NCBI RefSeq assembly: GCF_025200925.1
Contig: NZ_CP104174.1
Location: 6,820,001 to 6,884,000 of the forward strand
Direction: 5' to 3'
Origin: Bradyrhizobium sp. CB1015
GTDB taxonomy: Bacteria; Pseudomonadota; Alphaproteobacteria; Rhizobiales; Xanthobacteraceae
DNA: 64,000 nucleotides
In this document: positions 8,537 through 17,417 of the stretch, in pieces
Position numbering within the stretch: position 1 is the stretch's first letter
Layout of the letters: the number at the start of each line of letters is the position of its first letter
Program-made: the position numbers and the translations under genes
The notes under the pieces: model-generated
What the model was told of the DNA's origin: nothing
The model's database searches: none
What the model saw: only the letters and a program-made list of their open reading frames with translations

Positions 8537-8916
8537 ACCCTCCCCTGGAGGAGAGGGTCGATCGCGCGAAGCGCGAGCGGGGTGGGGTGATCTTTCCACT
8601 CGGGCACCGCCAGATGTGGAGAGACAGTCACCCCACCCCGTCTCACGTTTCGCTGCGCTCAACGCGAGCCGACCCTCCCCCTCCAGGGTAGGGCTATCGC
8701 ATTTGAGAGCTTTTCCCTGCAGCCATCCTTCGAGACGCCCGCTTTGGGCGGGCTCCTCAGGATGAGGGCGGAGGTGCGCGGCTGCAGTTTCAACGAGCAC
8801 TGACGCTGATTAGCCTCATCCTGAGGAGGCGCGTAAGCGCCGTCTCGAAGGACGAGGCGTGCGCGCAGGCCGCCGCCACAAGTCATATGCGATAGCCCTG
8901 CCCTCCAGGGGAGGGT
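8537..8916. repeat. Large intergenic palindrome, copy B (interrupted by a MITE-like element)
   Basis: Same family as 4149-4524: left arm accctcccctggaggagagggt, inner arms gcggggtggggtgatctt and cagtcaccccaccccgt, right arm split by the MITE at 8689-8902 and resumed as ctccaggggagggt. It fills most of the 640-bp gap between the oxygenase and the sulfonate operon. No gene is seen here; 8304-8536 shows nothing beyond upstream DNA of the oxygenase. Confidence 0.8.
8689..8902. mobile_element. MITE-like element, copy 2
   Basis: About 214 bp, roughly 95% identical to 4165-4377. Ends tagggctatcgcat and atgcgatagccctgcc. Flanked by the 8-bp duplication ctccaggg (8681-8688 and 8903-8910), which is the centre of the palindrome it interrupts. 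Confidence 0.75.
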
Positions 8917-8942
8917 GAGACCGTCCGCGGACGCTAGCGCGG

Positions 8943-9881
8943 CTACAATCCCGCCTTCGCGATCGCGTCCGTGAAGGAGCGGTCGACGATCTCCGCTGCA
9001 TCCAGCTTCTGCTTGATCAGGCCCCAGCGGAAATAGAGGTCGATCGTGGCCTGCTCATCCGCGACCACGCCGTCATCGATCGGCGCGATGCGAATCTTGG
9101 CGCGCGACAGCCAGTTCTGCGGCACGGCGGTGGGGATGTTCATCAGCCTGCCCCAGGTCGCAGCATAGCTGTCGATATTGTTCAGCGACCACGCCCGCGC
9201 CGCGGTGAGGCGGCGGATGAAGTCCGTCAGCTCGGCGCGCTTGTCCCTGATCGCGTCGGGCCGCGCGACTTGGAAGCTCAGCCCCGGCGTCAGCCCTTCC
9301 GAGGTGATGATGCGCCGCGACCTGAACAGCACCTCCTCCTGGCTCACATAAGGCTCCCAGGTCGACCATGCATCGACCGAGCCTTGCGTGTAGGCGATCT
9401 TGGCATCCGACGGTGCCAGGAACGCGATCTGCACGTCATTTGCGCTCCAGCCGTTCTTCTCCAGCGCGGCCAGGATCAGCTGATGGCCGATCGAGCCGCG
9501 GCCGGTCGCGATCTTCTTACCCCGGAGATCGGCAAAGCTCTTGATCGGCGAGTTCTCGGGTACGAGGATGGCGAGCCCCTCGCGCGTCTGCCGGATAGCC
9601 GCGATCGCCTTCACCGGCGCGCCGGAGGCGGCGGCGAAGGTGAAGGGCGCATCGCCGACGAGGCCGGTCTCGATCGCGCCGGCGCTGAGCGCCTCCAGCA
9701 GCGGCGCCGCCGCCGGAAACTCCCTCCACTCGATCTTGTAGGGGACGTCCTTGAGCACGCCGGCCGCTTCCATCACGGCCTGCGCGTTGCCCTTCTGGTC
9801 CCCGACGCGCAAGGTGGTTTGCGCGGCTGCGACTTCAAGCGAAGCGAACAGCAGCGCGCCGGCCAACATCAGGCGGATCAT
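8943..9881 (-). CDS. Aliphatic sulfonate-type ABC transporter substrate-binding protein (SsuA-like)
   Basis: A 312-aa periplasmic protein with a Sec signal (MIRLMLAGALLFASLEVAAA). The mature N-terminus TTLRVGDQKGNAQAVMEAAG and YKIEWREFPAAAPLLEALSAG is the standard SsuA signature; SIDAW-type SVDAWSTWEPYV follows. It is the last gene of the minus-strand sulfur operon, overlapping the SsuD-like gene by 4 bp (ATGA). A paralogue is encoded at 15534-16514. It probably delivers alkanesulfonates to the permease encoded upstream. Confidence 0.87.
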   Translation of the reverse strand: MIRLMLAGALLFASLEVAAAQTTLRVGDQKGNAQAVMEAAGVLKDVPYKIEWREFPAAAPLLEALSAGAIETGLVGDAPFTFAAASGAPVKAIAAIRQTREGLAILVPENSPIKSFADLRGKKIATGRGSIGHQLILAALEKNGWSANDVQIAFLAPSDAKIAYTQGSVDAWSTWEPYVSQEEVLFRSRRIITSEGLTPGLSFQVARPDAIRDKRAELTDFIRRLTAARAWSLNNIDSYAATWGRLMNIPTAVPQNWLSRAKIRIAPIDDGVVADEQATIDLYFRWGLIKQKLDAAEIVDRSFTDAIAKAGL

Positions 9882-10978
9882 TCCGCGGCCTCACCGCGAA
9901 CGGCCTGGCGCTTGGCGACCAGCTCGCGCGTCAGCGGGATCAGCTCACGGCCGTATTCGATGGCATCGATCAGTGGATCGAAGCCGCGGATCAGGAAATG
10001 ACTGATGCCGAGATCGTAATAATCGCCGAAGACCTCCGCGACCTGCTCGGGCGTGCCGACGAGTGCGGTGGTGTTGCTGTTGGCGCCGGTGAGCTTTGCG
10101 ATCTCGGTCCAGAGCCGCTTGTCGATGCGGCTGCCCTGATCGGCGAGCGCGAGCAGGCGCCGCGCCCCGGCCGTGGCATGGCCGTCGGCGGGCCTGCGGT
10201 AGCCGGTCTTGTCCTGCAGCGCAGTAGCGCGCGCCAGAATTTCCTCAGCCTTCTCCCAGGCCTGCTTCTCGGTCGGCGCAATGATCGGCCGCACCGACAG
10301 GCTGAAGCGCGGCGCCGGCCGCCCCTGCCGCACCGCGGCGTTGTGGACGCGCGAGGTGACGTCGCGCACCTGCGCGTAGGATTCGCCCCACAGCGCAAAG
10401 GTGTCGGCGTGCTTGCCGGCGACGTCGATCGCCGCATCCGAGGCGCCGCCGAAATAGACGCGGATGCCCTCGGGACGATAGGGCTTCACCTGCGAGAAGG
10501 CGTTCTCGACCTGGTAGTACTTGCCCTTGTAGCTGAACGGCTTGTCGCTGCTCCATTCCAGCTTGAGCACGTCGAGGAATTCGGAGGTGCGGGCATAGCG
10601 CTCGTCCTTGTCGTCGAGCGTATTGCCGTCCTGCCTGAGCTCGGTGGCGTTGCCGCCGGTGATGACATGGAGGGCAACACGGCCGCGGGAGAACTGATCG
10701 AGCACCGCGAACTGCCGCGCCAGCAATGTCGGCGCGGTGAAGCCGGGCCGCTGCGCGATCAGCACGTTGAGGCGGGACGTCACGTTGAGCACGTGCTGCG
10801 CGATCTGAAGCGAGTCGGGTGAGGTCGAATGAAACGCCAGCAGCGCGCGGTCGAAGCCGGCGTTTTCGTGCGCCTTCGCCACCGTCTCGATATGGGTCGG
10901 ATTGAGCACCGGCCCTTCCCGGACGATGGTCTCGGACGAATTGTTGTTGCTGATGAAACCGATGAACTCGATCGACAT
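9878..10978 (-). CDS. SsuD-like FMNH2-dependent alkanesulfonate monooxygenase (LLM flavin family)
   Basis: A 366-aa luciferase-like (TIM barrel) protein: MSIEFIGFISNNNSSETI at the start, then LNVLIAQRPGFTAPTLLARQ, SRGRVALHVITGG and KYYQVENAFSQVKPY, as in SsuD and related monooxygenases that release sulfite from sulfonates using reduced flavin. ATG 10978 is preceded by GGGAG. It lies between the DszC/SfnB-like flavoprotein gene and the SsuA-like gene in one operon. No flavin reductase gene (ssuE) is visible nearby, so reduced FMN must come from elsewhere. Confidence 0.85.
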   Translation of the reverse strand: MSIEFIGFISNNNSSETIVREGPVLNPTHIETVAKAHENAGFDRALLAFHSTSPDSLQIAQHVLNVTSRLNVLIAQRPGFTAPTLLARQFAVLDQFSRGRVALHVITGGNATELRQDGNTLDDKDERYARTSEFLDVLKLEWSSDKPFSYKGKYYQVENAFSQVKPYRPEGIRVYFGGASDAAIDVAGKHADTFALWGESYAQVRDVTSRVHNAAVRQGRPAPRFSLSVRPIIAPTEKQAWEKAEEILARATALQDKTGYRRPADGHATAGARRLLALADQGSRIDKRLWTEIAKLTGANSNTTALVGTPEQVAEVFGDYYDLGISHFLIRGFDPLIDAIEYGRELIPLTRELVAKRQAVRGEAAE

Positions 10979-10998
10979 GACCGTCTCCCTGTCGATTC

Positions 10999-12171
10999 CT
11001 AGAGGCCGAGTGCGAGGCGGCCGAGGCCGATGCGCGTGGAATCGTCCTGCGGCGTGTGCACGCGGCCGCACAGCACGTCGCGATAATGCCGCTCCAACGG
11101 ATTGGCACGGTTGAGCCCGTGGTTGCCCGTCAGCGACAGGGCATCCTCGACGACGGCAACGGCGTTGTTGGTGACCGTCAGCTTGATGACGTTGGATTCA
11201 CCGGCGGAGAGATCGACGCCATCGTCGAAGTCGCGGGCGAACGTGTCGATCAGCCGCGCGTTGACCGCAAGCCGCGCCTCGATCGCGCCGAGGATCTCCT
11301 GCGCGCGCGGCAAGGTCGCCAGCGGCGCGCCGAGGCTGGCGGGCACGCGCTGCTTCAGGAACGTGATCAGCCAGTCGCGCGCGGCACGCGCAACGCCGTC
11401 ATAGATCGCGGCGACGAAGACGGTGTGGACGGTTGCCTGCGTGACGTCGAGCGTGCGCCAGTCCGCCGGCTTGCGTACGTCGACCTCGGCATCGAGCGGG
11501 ATCACGACGTCGTCGAAGATGACGTCGTGGCTGCCGCTGGCGCGCAGGCCGTGATGGTCCCAGGTCTCGACGAGACGCGTGCCCGGCAGGCCCGCCGGCA
11601 CCAGGAACTGGCCGACCCGCGGCTCGGCCTCGTCGGTGCGCGCCCAGACCAGGTACCATTTCAGGATCGGCGATCCCGTCGAGTAGATCTTGTGGCCGGA
11701 GAGCCGCCAGCCGGTCTCGGTGCGCCGCGCGATCGTCGCCGGCAGGCCGCCGCGCGCCGGCGAGCCGAGCTCCGGCTCAACGCGCAGCGCGTTGATGAGC
11801 GCAAGGCCCTCGACGCTCTCCCGCGCGAGCTTGCGCGACAGCCGCGCCGGCCAGGTTGGGCTGCGCGCCATGACGAGATAATTGATGTAATGCATCGACA
11901 GCACCAGTGCAGTCGACGGATCGGCCTTGCCGAGAATGCCGAGCACGCGCGCGGCATATCGCGCGCCGGCACCGGCGCCGCCATGGACCGCCGGCACCGT
12001 CAGCGACAGCAAGCCCGCCTCCGACAGCTCGTGAAAATTCTCGAAGGGAAAGCTGCCGATGCGGTCGTGCTCGGCCGCGCGCGCCGCAAAGCTTGCCGCA
12101 AGCGTCGCTGCGCGGGCGACGTAGTCGGGCTCGCTGTGAGCCTTGCGGCCCTCGGCTATGGAGGTCACCAT
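10999..12171 (-). CDS. Acyl-CoA dehydrogenase-fold flavoprotein, SfnB/DszC-like
   Basis: A 390-aa protein with the three-part acyl-CoA dehydrogenase layout: N-terminal helices (FENFHELSEAGLLSLTVPAVHGG), a middle beta domain (GWRLSGHKIYSTGSP) and C-terminal helices ending SLTGNHGLNRANPLERHYRDVLCGRVHTP. That ending is typical of the SfnB/DszC branch, which oxidises organosulfur compounds with FMN rather than dehydrogenating acyl-CoA. The sulfur-operon context supports this. It overlaps the upstream ATPase gene by 7 bp, indicating translational coupling. Confidence 0.83.
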   Translation of the reverse strand: MVTSIAEGRKAHSEPDYVARAATLAASFAARAAEHDRIGSFPFENFHELSEAGLLSLTVPAVHGGAGAGARYAARVLGILGKADPSTALVLSMHYINYLVMARSPTWPARLSRKLARESVEGLALINALRVEPELGSPARGGLPATIARRTETGWRLSGHKIYSTGSPILKWYLVWARTDEAEPRVGQFLVPAGLPGTRLVETWDHHGLRASGSHDVIFDDVVIPLDAEVDVRKPADWRTLDVTQATVHTVFVAAIYDGVARAARDWLITFLKQRVPASLGAPLATLPRAQEILGAIEARLAVNARLIDTFARDFDDGVDLSAGESNVIKLTVTNNAVAVVEDALSLTGNHGLNRANPLERHYRDVLCGRVHTPQDDSTRIGLGRLALGL

Positions 12172-12962
12172 GTGGCGTCCAGTCCCAACAGGCCAAGGAT
12201 CTGACGGCGCAGGTCAGCCAGATACGGATCGCCGCGATGGCGCGGATACGGTCGGTCGACACGAATGTCGGCCTTCACGCGCGCGGGACGCTCGCTGAAC
12301 ACGACGACGCGGTTGGCCAGCACCAGCGCTTCCTCCGCATCATGCGTCACCAGCAGCGTGGTAAACCCCTTGCGCTGCCAGAGCGCGACGAGCTCGGCCT
12401 GCATGGTGATGCGGGTCAGCGAGTCCAGTTTTCCCAGGGGCTCGTCCAGGATCAGGATCTTGGGATCGTTGACCAGCGCCCGCGCCAGCGCGACGCGCTG
12501 CGCCATGCCGCCGGAGAGCTGGTGCGGATAGGCGTTGCGGAACGAAGCAAGGCCAACGAGATCGAGTGCGTCATCGACGCGCTGGCGCTGGCTCCTCAAA
12601 ATGCCCTGGGCCTCGAGACCCAGGGCGACGTTGTCCCAGACCGAACGCCAGGGAAACAGGGTCGGATCCTGGAACACGACGACGCGCGAGGGATGCGGGC
12701 TCCGGATGCGCGCCTCGTCCTCCCGCAGCCTTCCCGCCTTGGGCTTGTCGAGCCCGGCGACCAGCCGGAGCAACGTCGACTTGCCGCAGCCGGACGGGCC
12801 GAGCAGCGCGACGAACTCGCCGGGCTCCACCGAAATCGAAACGTCGCTCAGCACCGGCAGCTCGGCCCCGTCGATGTCGAAGGCGTGGCTGACCTGCTCG
12901 ATGTCGAGCGCGGCGCCGGCGTCCGGATGCGTGACCGCTTCGGCAAGAGCTGTGGCTACCAT
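12165..12962 (-). CDS. Sulfonate/taurine-type ABC transporter ATP-binding protein (SsuB/TauB-like)
   Basis: A 265-aa ATPase starting at ATG 12962. Walker A GPSGCGKST, Q-loop VVVFQDPTLFPW, signature LSGGMAQRVALARAL, Walker B KILILDEP and switch VTHDAEEA are all present, so it looks active. Reading the same frame further upstream passes through the permease gene in the wrong frame and should not be taken as protein. The start overlaps the permease stop (AAATGGTAG), giving tight coupling. It powers import with the permease at 12956-13978. Confidence 0.9.
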   Translation of the reverse strand: MVATALAEAVTHPDAGAALDIEQVSHAFDIDGAELPVLSDVSISVEPGEFVALLGPSGCGKSTLLRLVAGLDKPKAGRLREDEARIRSPHPSRVVVFQDPTLFPWRSVWDNVALGLEAQGILRSQRQRVDDALDLVGLASFRNAYPHQLSGGMAQRVALARALVNDPKILILDEPLGKLDSLTRITMQAELVALWQRKGFTTLLVTHDAEEALVLANRVVVFSERPARVKADIRVDRPYPRHRGDPYLADLRRQILGLLGLDATW

Positions 12963-13978
12963 TTGACGGTCCCCTTCTGCCAGACCAGGAGCCGGTCGCG
13001 GATCGCAAACAGCAGCGTGATCGCGCCGGAGCAGAGCAGCGACATCACGATCAGCGCCGCATACATGTTGGCGTAGGCGGCCCAGCCCTGCGCCCATTGC
13101 AGGTACCAGCCGAGCCCGGCCTTGACGCCGATCATCTCGGCGACGACGAGCACCGCAAAGGACGAGCCGAGCCCCATGAACAGGCCGACGAAGACGTGCG
13201 GCAGCGCGGCGGGGATCGCGACCTTCAGCACCAGGAACGACGGCTTTGCCCCCAGCGTGCGCGCGACGTCGTAATAGGCGTTGCTGACGCTCGCAACGCC
13301 CGACCAGGTCAGCACCGTCACCGGAAAGCCAGTCGCCAGCGCGATCAGGAAGGTCGAGGCGCTCCAGCTCGACGGGAAGGTGAAGAACGCGATCGGCAGC
13401 CAGGCGGTCGCCGGCAGCGGGCCGATGAAGCGCAGCACCGGATGCACCCAATAGCCGACCGCGCGCGACCAGCCGATCGAGACACCGGTCAGGAAACCGA
13501 TCGTCGCGCCGATCAGATAGCCGCCGAGCTGCAGCTTCACGGACGCGAAGACGCTGTCGAGCAGTTTTGGCAGATCGTCGGTGTAGACTTCGATGATCGC
13601 CTGCGGCGGCGGAAAGAACGGCAGCGGCAGCCAGGCGAATTTTGCCGTCGCGACCTCCCACACCGTCAGGAACGCCCCGAGCGCGACCAGCCACGGCGCC
13701 CGCTTGTGCAGCGCCTGTCCCGCCGATCCCAGATAGTCGGCGCCGACGGTGCCGAACAGCGCGAGCGCCGCGATGATGAAGGCGGCAATGCCGAGCGAAT
13801 GCGTGCGCGACCAGTCGCCGACATCCTGCCACCACAGGCAGGACAGGCCGAAGGCGATCCAGGCGACGCTGGCGAGAACGCCGACGCCGGACTCCCGGAT
13901 CCAGCTCGCCAGCAGCGGCAAGCGCGAAGTGCGCGGCGCGCCGGAGGCGAGGCCGTCAGACAGCGAATACGTCGACAT
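12956..13978 (-). CDS. Sulfonate/nitrate/taurine-type ABC transporter permease
   Basis: A 340-aa inner-membrane protein. The first third holds extra membrane segments (VGVLASVAWIAFGLSCLWW, SLGIAAFIIAALALFGTVGA). The rest is a BPD_transp_1 domain with the EAA-like loop DVARTLGAKPSFLVLKVAIPAALPH that contacts the ATPase. The start at ATG 13978 (MSTYSLSDG) lies inside the 3' end of the binding-protein gene (23-bp overlap). Confidence 0.88.
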   Translation of the reverse strand: MSTYSLSDGLASGAPRTSRLPLLASWIRESGVGVLASVAWIAFGLSCLWWQDVGDWSRTHSLGIAAFIIAALALFGTVGADYLGSAGQALHKRAPWLVALGAFLTVWEVATAKFAWLPLPFFPPPQAIIEVYTDDLPKLLDSVFASVKLQLGGYLIGATIGFLTGVSIGWSRAVGYWVHPVLRFIGPLPATAWLPIAFFTFPSSWSASTFLIALATGFPVTVLTWSGVASVSNAYYDVARTLGAKPSFLVLKVAIPAALPHVFVGLFMGLGSSFAVLVVAEMIGVKAGLGWYLQWAQGWAAYANMYAALIVMSLLCSGAITLLFAIRDRLLVWQKGTVKW

Positions 13979-15056
13979 AGATGCGCTCCGCGAATTTGGC
14001 GGTGTCGGTGCTCTGCTTGAAGACCTGCACGCTCTTGAGATCGTCCGCATAGGCCTTGAGCTCGCGCTTGAGCACATCGCCGACGGGATGATGATGGTGG
14101 GTGTGGTAACGCACCATGCCCTCGATGTCGGCGAGCGTCGCCGCCTTCGGCGCGTAAGGCTGGAACGATTTTGCCGCGACCGCAGAGTTCTGCGCGGTGA
14201 ACATCGCGGCATCGAGCAGCGCCTGCGTGATGGCGCGCGCGACCTGCGGTTCCTCGCGTACCAGGCTGCCGCGCAGGCCGAGAATGCAGCAGCTCTTTTC
14301 GCGGTACTCGCCGTCGAGATTGGAGGCGACCTCCTTGTATTGCGTGTCCTTGAGCCAGAGATAGGCGAGCGGGTCTGACGACAGGAACGCCTGCACCTCG
14401 CCCTTCTCCACGGCGACGTTGAGCAGGTTGCCGGGATAAGCGCGCCAGTCGACATCCTTGACCGGATCGATGCCGAGCTTGGCCAATTGGATCGAGAAGA
14501 AGTTCTTGTCGGGGCCGGCGAGATCGCCGACCGCGACGATCTTGCCCTTGAGGTCGGCAAGCTTCGATACGCCGGAATCGGTGCGCGACAGCACGCGCAT
14601 GCAGCCGCCATGGGTGCCCGCGGCGATCTTGACGTCAAAGCCCTGCTCCAGCGGTTTCAGCCAGCGCAGCGCCATGCCGAGACCGGCATCGCTCTTGCCG
14701 GTCGCGATGGCCTCGAGCAGCTGATCGGTCGAACCGGAATAATTGACGAGCTCGACATCGAGATTGTGCTTCTGGAAGAAGCCGTGCTCGATCGCAACCG
14801 GCACCGGCGCGAGACAGACGGCGCCGGCATTCCACGACAGCTTCAGCTTGCGCGGCGCACCGGTGAGCGCGGGCGCGTCGGAGGCCGTGCGGCACAGCGG
14901 AAACTCGGAGAGGTCGACACCGGGCACGATGGCGCGCGGCGCAAAGGCCTGCGCGCCCAGAGCGCCGAGCGGCGCCGCGAAAGCAGCGGCAAGCCCTGCC
15001 TGAAGCAGGTGGCGCCGCTCGAGTTTCGATCCGCTGCGCTGGTTGTCGTTATTCAT
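13956..15056 (-). CDS. NMT1/SsuA-type ABC transporter substrate-binding protein, first gene of the sulfur operon
   Basis: A 366-aa periplasmic protein with a Tat-like signal (ERRHLLQAGLAAAFAAPLGAL). The core LKLSWNAGAVCLAPVPVAIEHGFF and VELVNYSGSTDQLLEAIATGKSDAG is typical of NitT/TauT binding proteins. It is longer than the two SsuA-like proteins nearby and differs from them strongly. Unusual local features are paired Cys (KSCCILGLRG) and a His cluster, HTHHHHP, at residues 318-324. As first gene of the operon it is probably the main receptor of the permease; the ligand is unknown but likely an organosulfur compound. Confidence 0.85.
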   Translation of the reverse strand: MNNDNQRSGSKLERRHLLQAGLAAAFAAPLGALGAQAFAPRAIVPGVDLSEFPLCRTASDAPALTGAPRKLKLSWNAGAVCLAPVPVAIEHGFFQKHNLDVELVNYSGSTDQLLEAIATGKSDAGLGMALRWLKPLEQGFDVKIAAGTHGGCMRVLSRTDSGVSKLADLKGKIVAVGDLAGPDKNFFSIQLAKLGIDPVKDVDWRAYPGNLLNVAVEKGEVQAFLSSDPLAYLWLKDTQYKEVASNLDGEYREKSCCILGLRGSLVREEPQVARAITQALLDAAMFTAQNSAVAAKSFQPYAPKAATLADIEGMVRYHTHHHHPVGDVLKRELKAYADDLKSVQVFKQSTDTAKFAERIYVDVFAV

Positions 15057-15092
15057 CGGCCCCTGGCTCCTGCGCTGGCACGGCTCCGCCTC

Positions 15093-15117
15093 ATGCGCAA
15101 CGGATCGCGTTGCGCAT
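15093..15117. promoter_or_regulatory. Perfect palindrome upstream of the sulfur operon
   Basis: Inverted repeat ATGCGCAACG-GATCG-CGTTGCGCAT, 10-bp arms, 37 bases upstream of the start of the binding-protein gene. Half-site ATGCGCAA recurs at 15183-15190. Position and symmetry suggest an operator for a dimeric regulator of the divergent promoters (15056 leftward, 15534 rightward). The rest of the 477-bp gap (15057-15533) shows no gene. Confidence 0.55.
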
Positions 15118-15533
15118 GTTCCGTGCGGAGCTGCGTTGAGAGAAAATCGTTCCGTCGGCGCTTGGCGCGCCGCGTTGATGCGATGCGCAAATCATGCGGC
15201 GCGTTCGCGGCATCGTCAATGAAATGGATTTTCGAATGTTGCGCGAAGCGAAGTCATTCTCTCCACCCGCGCATGCGGGAGCGATGAAAGGATTTTTCGC
15301 AGACGCATCGGCACGCAAGGTGAGCCGCGACTCCATTGGTGCCGCATCCCGATGCAGCTTCGGCCGCGCACGCTGCGCATTCTCGAAAGCGACGGCCCGC
15401 TGAAATGTCATTGCCTGAAGCACGCACAATACGGTTGGCCATTTCATTGACGGCGTACCGCGCGCTCATAGACTTGATCGCCTCGCTGCATCGTCCGCTC
15501 ACGCATCGTGAGCGACGCAACAAGACGGATCCC

Positions 15534-16514
15534 ATGAGCATCAACTCTCACGACCATTCCATCACGCGCCGGCTCGCCACCTCGCTGCTCGCCGCCGCCA
15601 TCATGCTATCGTCCGCCGCCGCATCGCTCGCTGCCGATACCGTCGTGCTGCGCGTCGGCGACCAGAAGGGGGGCAACCGCTCGCTGCTCGAAATCTCCGG
15701 CTATGCGAAGGACCTCCCTTACAAGATCGAATGGTCGGAATTCCCGGCGGCCGCGCCGATCCTTGAAGCGCTCAATGCCGGCGCGCTCGACGTCGGCTAC
15801 ACCGGCGATCTCTCGTTCCTGTCGGTCTATGCCGCGGGCGCGCCGATCAAGGCGATCGGCGGCACGAGGTCGGATGCGAAGACGCAGGCCATCCTGGTGC
15901 GCCAGGATTCGCCGATCAAATCGGCCGCCGACCTCAAAGGCAGGCGGCTCGCCGGCACACGCGGCGGCTGGGGCCAGTTCCTGATCGACGCGACGCTGGA
16001 GAAGGCAGAGATCAAGCTGGAGGATGCGACCTTCGCGCCGCTCGGCCCGGTCGATGCCAAGATCGCGCTGCTCGCCGGCTCGATCGACGCCTGGGCGGTG
16101 TGGGAGCCCTACGTCTCGTTCGCGACGCTGAAGGACAAGGCCCGCGTCATCGCCGACGGCGAAGGGCTCACGCCGACCATCACCTTCATCGTGGCCTCGG
16201 ACAACGCCATCGCCACCAAGCGCGCGGCGGTGCAGGACCTGGTGCAGCGCTTGAACAAGGCGCGGCTGTGGTCGCTGGACCATGTTGCCGAATACGCCAA
16301 GAACACGGCCGAATTGACCAAACTGCCGGAGGACGTGCTGCTGTCGGCGTACACCGCGCAGCGCACCAGCCCGATCGTGATCGACGGGAATGTGATCAAG
16401 GAGGTGCAGGAAGCCTCCGATCGCTCGACGCGTTACGGCATCCTGCCGAAGAAGCTCGACGTCGCCAAGGCCGTCGACCGCAGCTTCACGGCTGCAGCCG
16501 CGGGATCGAACTAG
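15534..16514 (+). CDS. Aliphatic sulfonate ABC transporter substrate-binding protein (SsuA-like), divergent
   Basis: A 326-aa periplasmic protein with a Sec signal (LATSLLAAAIMLSSAAASLAA). The mature part starts DTVVLRVGDQKGGNRSLLEISG and continues YKIEWSEFPAAAPILEALNAG, and SIDAWAVWEPYV is present: the same family as 8943-9881. ATG 15534 is chosen for the signal peptide; its ribosome site is weak. Transcribed away from the sulfur operon, it is probably a further receptor for the same permease. Confidence 0.87.
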   Translation: MSINSHDHSITRRLATSLLAAAIMLSSAAASLAADTVVLRVGDQKGGNRSLLEISGYAKDLPYKIEWSEFPAAAPILEALNAGALDVGYTGDLSFLSVYAAGAPIKAIGGTRSDAKTQAILVRQDSPIKSAADLKGRRLAGTRGGWGQFLIDATLEKAEIKLEDATFAPLGPVDAKIALLAGSIDAWAVWEPYVSFATLKDKARVIADGEGLTPTITFIVASDNAIATKRAAVQDLVQRLNKARLWSLDHVAEYAKNTAELTKLPEDVLLSAYTAQRTSPIVIDGNVIKEVQEASDRSTRYGILPKKLDVAKAVDRSFTAAAAGSN

Positions 16515-16528
16515 GCGGAGGCGGCGGA

Positions 16529-16627
16529 ATGCACAGGCCTCGCCTCAAGCCCGGCCCATTGCATCTCACCGCGATCCTGCTCATGCATGTTGCATGCATG
16601 AGCCTGATCGTGTGGCTCTCGTTCTAG
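16529..16627 (+). CDS. Possible 32-aa small membrane protein
   Basis: ATG 16529 follows a GGAGG-like run (gcggaggcggcgga) directly after the SsuA-like gene (14-base gap). The 32-residue product starts MHRPRLKPGP and then has about 20 hydrophobic residues (LHLTAILLMHVACMSLIVWL) ending at TAG 16627. A basic start followed by one hydrophobic helix is the pattern of small bacterial membrane proteins. No homologue is recognised; chance occurrence is possible. Confidence 0.35.
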   Translation: MHRPRLKPGPLHLTAILLMHVACMSLIVWLSF

Positions 16628-16637
16628 CCGTGCGGTC

Positions 16638-17078
16638 TCACCAATATCTGCGGTAATAGTGACGGTGATAGACGCGATACGGCCGGTAGTAGCCATAGCT
16701 GTAATACGGACGATACGGCCGATAATATCGCGGATAGACCGGAGCGTAGCCGTAGCCGCCGTAATAAGCGGGGGCATAACCATAGCCGTAGCCGGGATAT
16801 CCATAGCCGTAGCCGCCGTAATAGGGGCCGCCGTAGCCGTAATAGCCGTAAGGAGCCCCGGCCGCGATGGCGCTGCCGATGATCGCACCGGCCGCGAGAC
16901 CGCCAAGACCCCAGCCCCATCCGCCGCCACGCCAATGCACCTGCGCGACGTTGTCGCCGGCCGCAGCCTTCATCGCCGCGACGTTGGTTGGCATCGGGGC
17001 CGCCGTGGCCTGCCCGATCTGGGCCGCCATGACTGCGCCGGCCAGCGAACAGGCAATTGCCGTCTTCCAGATCCTCAT
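16638..17078 (-). CDS. Exported Gly/Tyr-rich hypothetical protein
   Basis: A 146-aa protein. Start ATG 17078 (MRIWKTAIACSLAG) is preceded by GGGAG and gives a Sec signal cut near QATA. A short spacer and a hydrophobic glycine-rich stretch (GWGLGGLAAGAIIGSAIAAG, as in glycine-zipper proteins) are followed by about 75 residues made almost only of Tyr, Gly, Pro and Arg (YGYYGYGGPYYGG, ending RHYYRRYW). Such proteins are common in rhizobia without known function. Probably envelope-associated. Confidence 0.72.
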   Translation of the reverse strand: MRIWKTAIACSLAGAVMAAQIGQATAAPMPTNVAAMKAAAGDNVAQVHWRGGGWGWGLGGLAAGAIIGSAIAAGAPYGYYGYGGPYYGGYGYGYPGYGYGYAPAYYGGYGYAPVYPRYYRPYRPYYSYGYYRPYRVYHRHYYRRYW

Positions 17079-17417
17079 CGTCTTACTCCCTGTCTGACCT
17101 TTCGCTTGGAGAAGGATCGCAGCGCCATGATCGGGCATCCTTGCGCCAAGTCAAAGCGTAGAATTTCAAAGCCTAGAGTTTGCGTGCACCGCACAAGACG
17201 CTTGCCTCCGTTCTGATCAACCGGTGTCCGGCGACGTGGTCGCCTGCGACAGCCGCACGACGGTCGCTGAGGCCCGGTCACCCGGCAAAGCATTAAGCTT
17301 CCCGTGCATTCGCAACCAACAACCAGCTTCACGATTTACTATTCGTACCATTACTATCGGTTCCAAGGTGCGCGGCCGGGAGGCTTCTGGCGAGCGCCAG
17401 AGTTGTGGGAGGATCAC

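Noticed and set aside
12963..13835. N-terminal extension of the sulfonate ATPase frame
   Set aside because: It is the wrong frame of the permease gene, with Arg/Ala-rich composition; the ATPase has a proper start at 12962.
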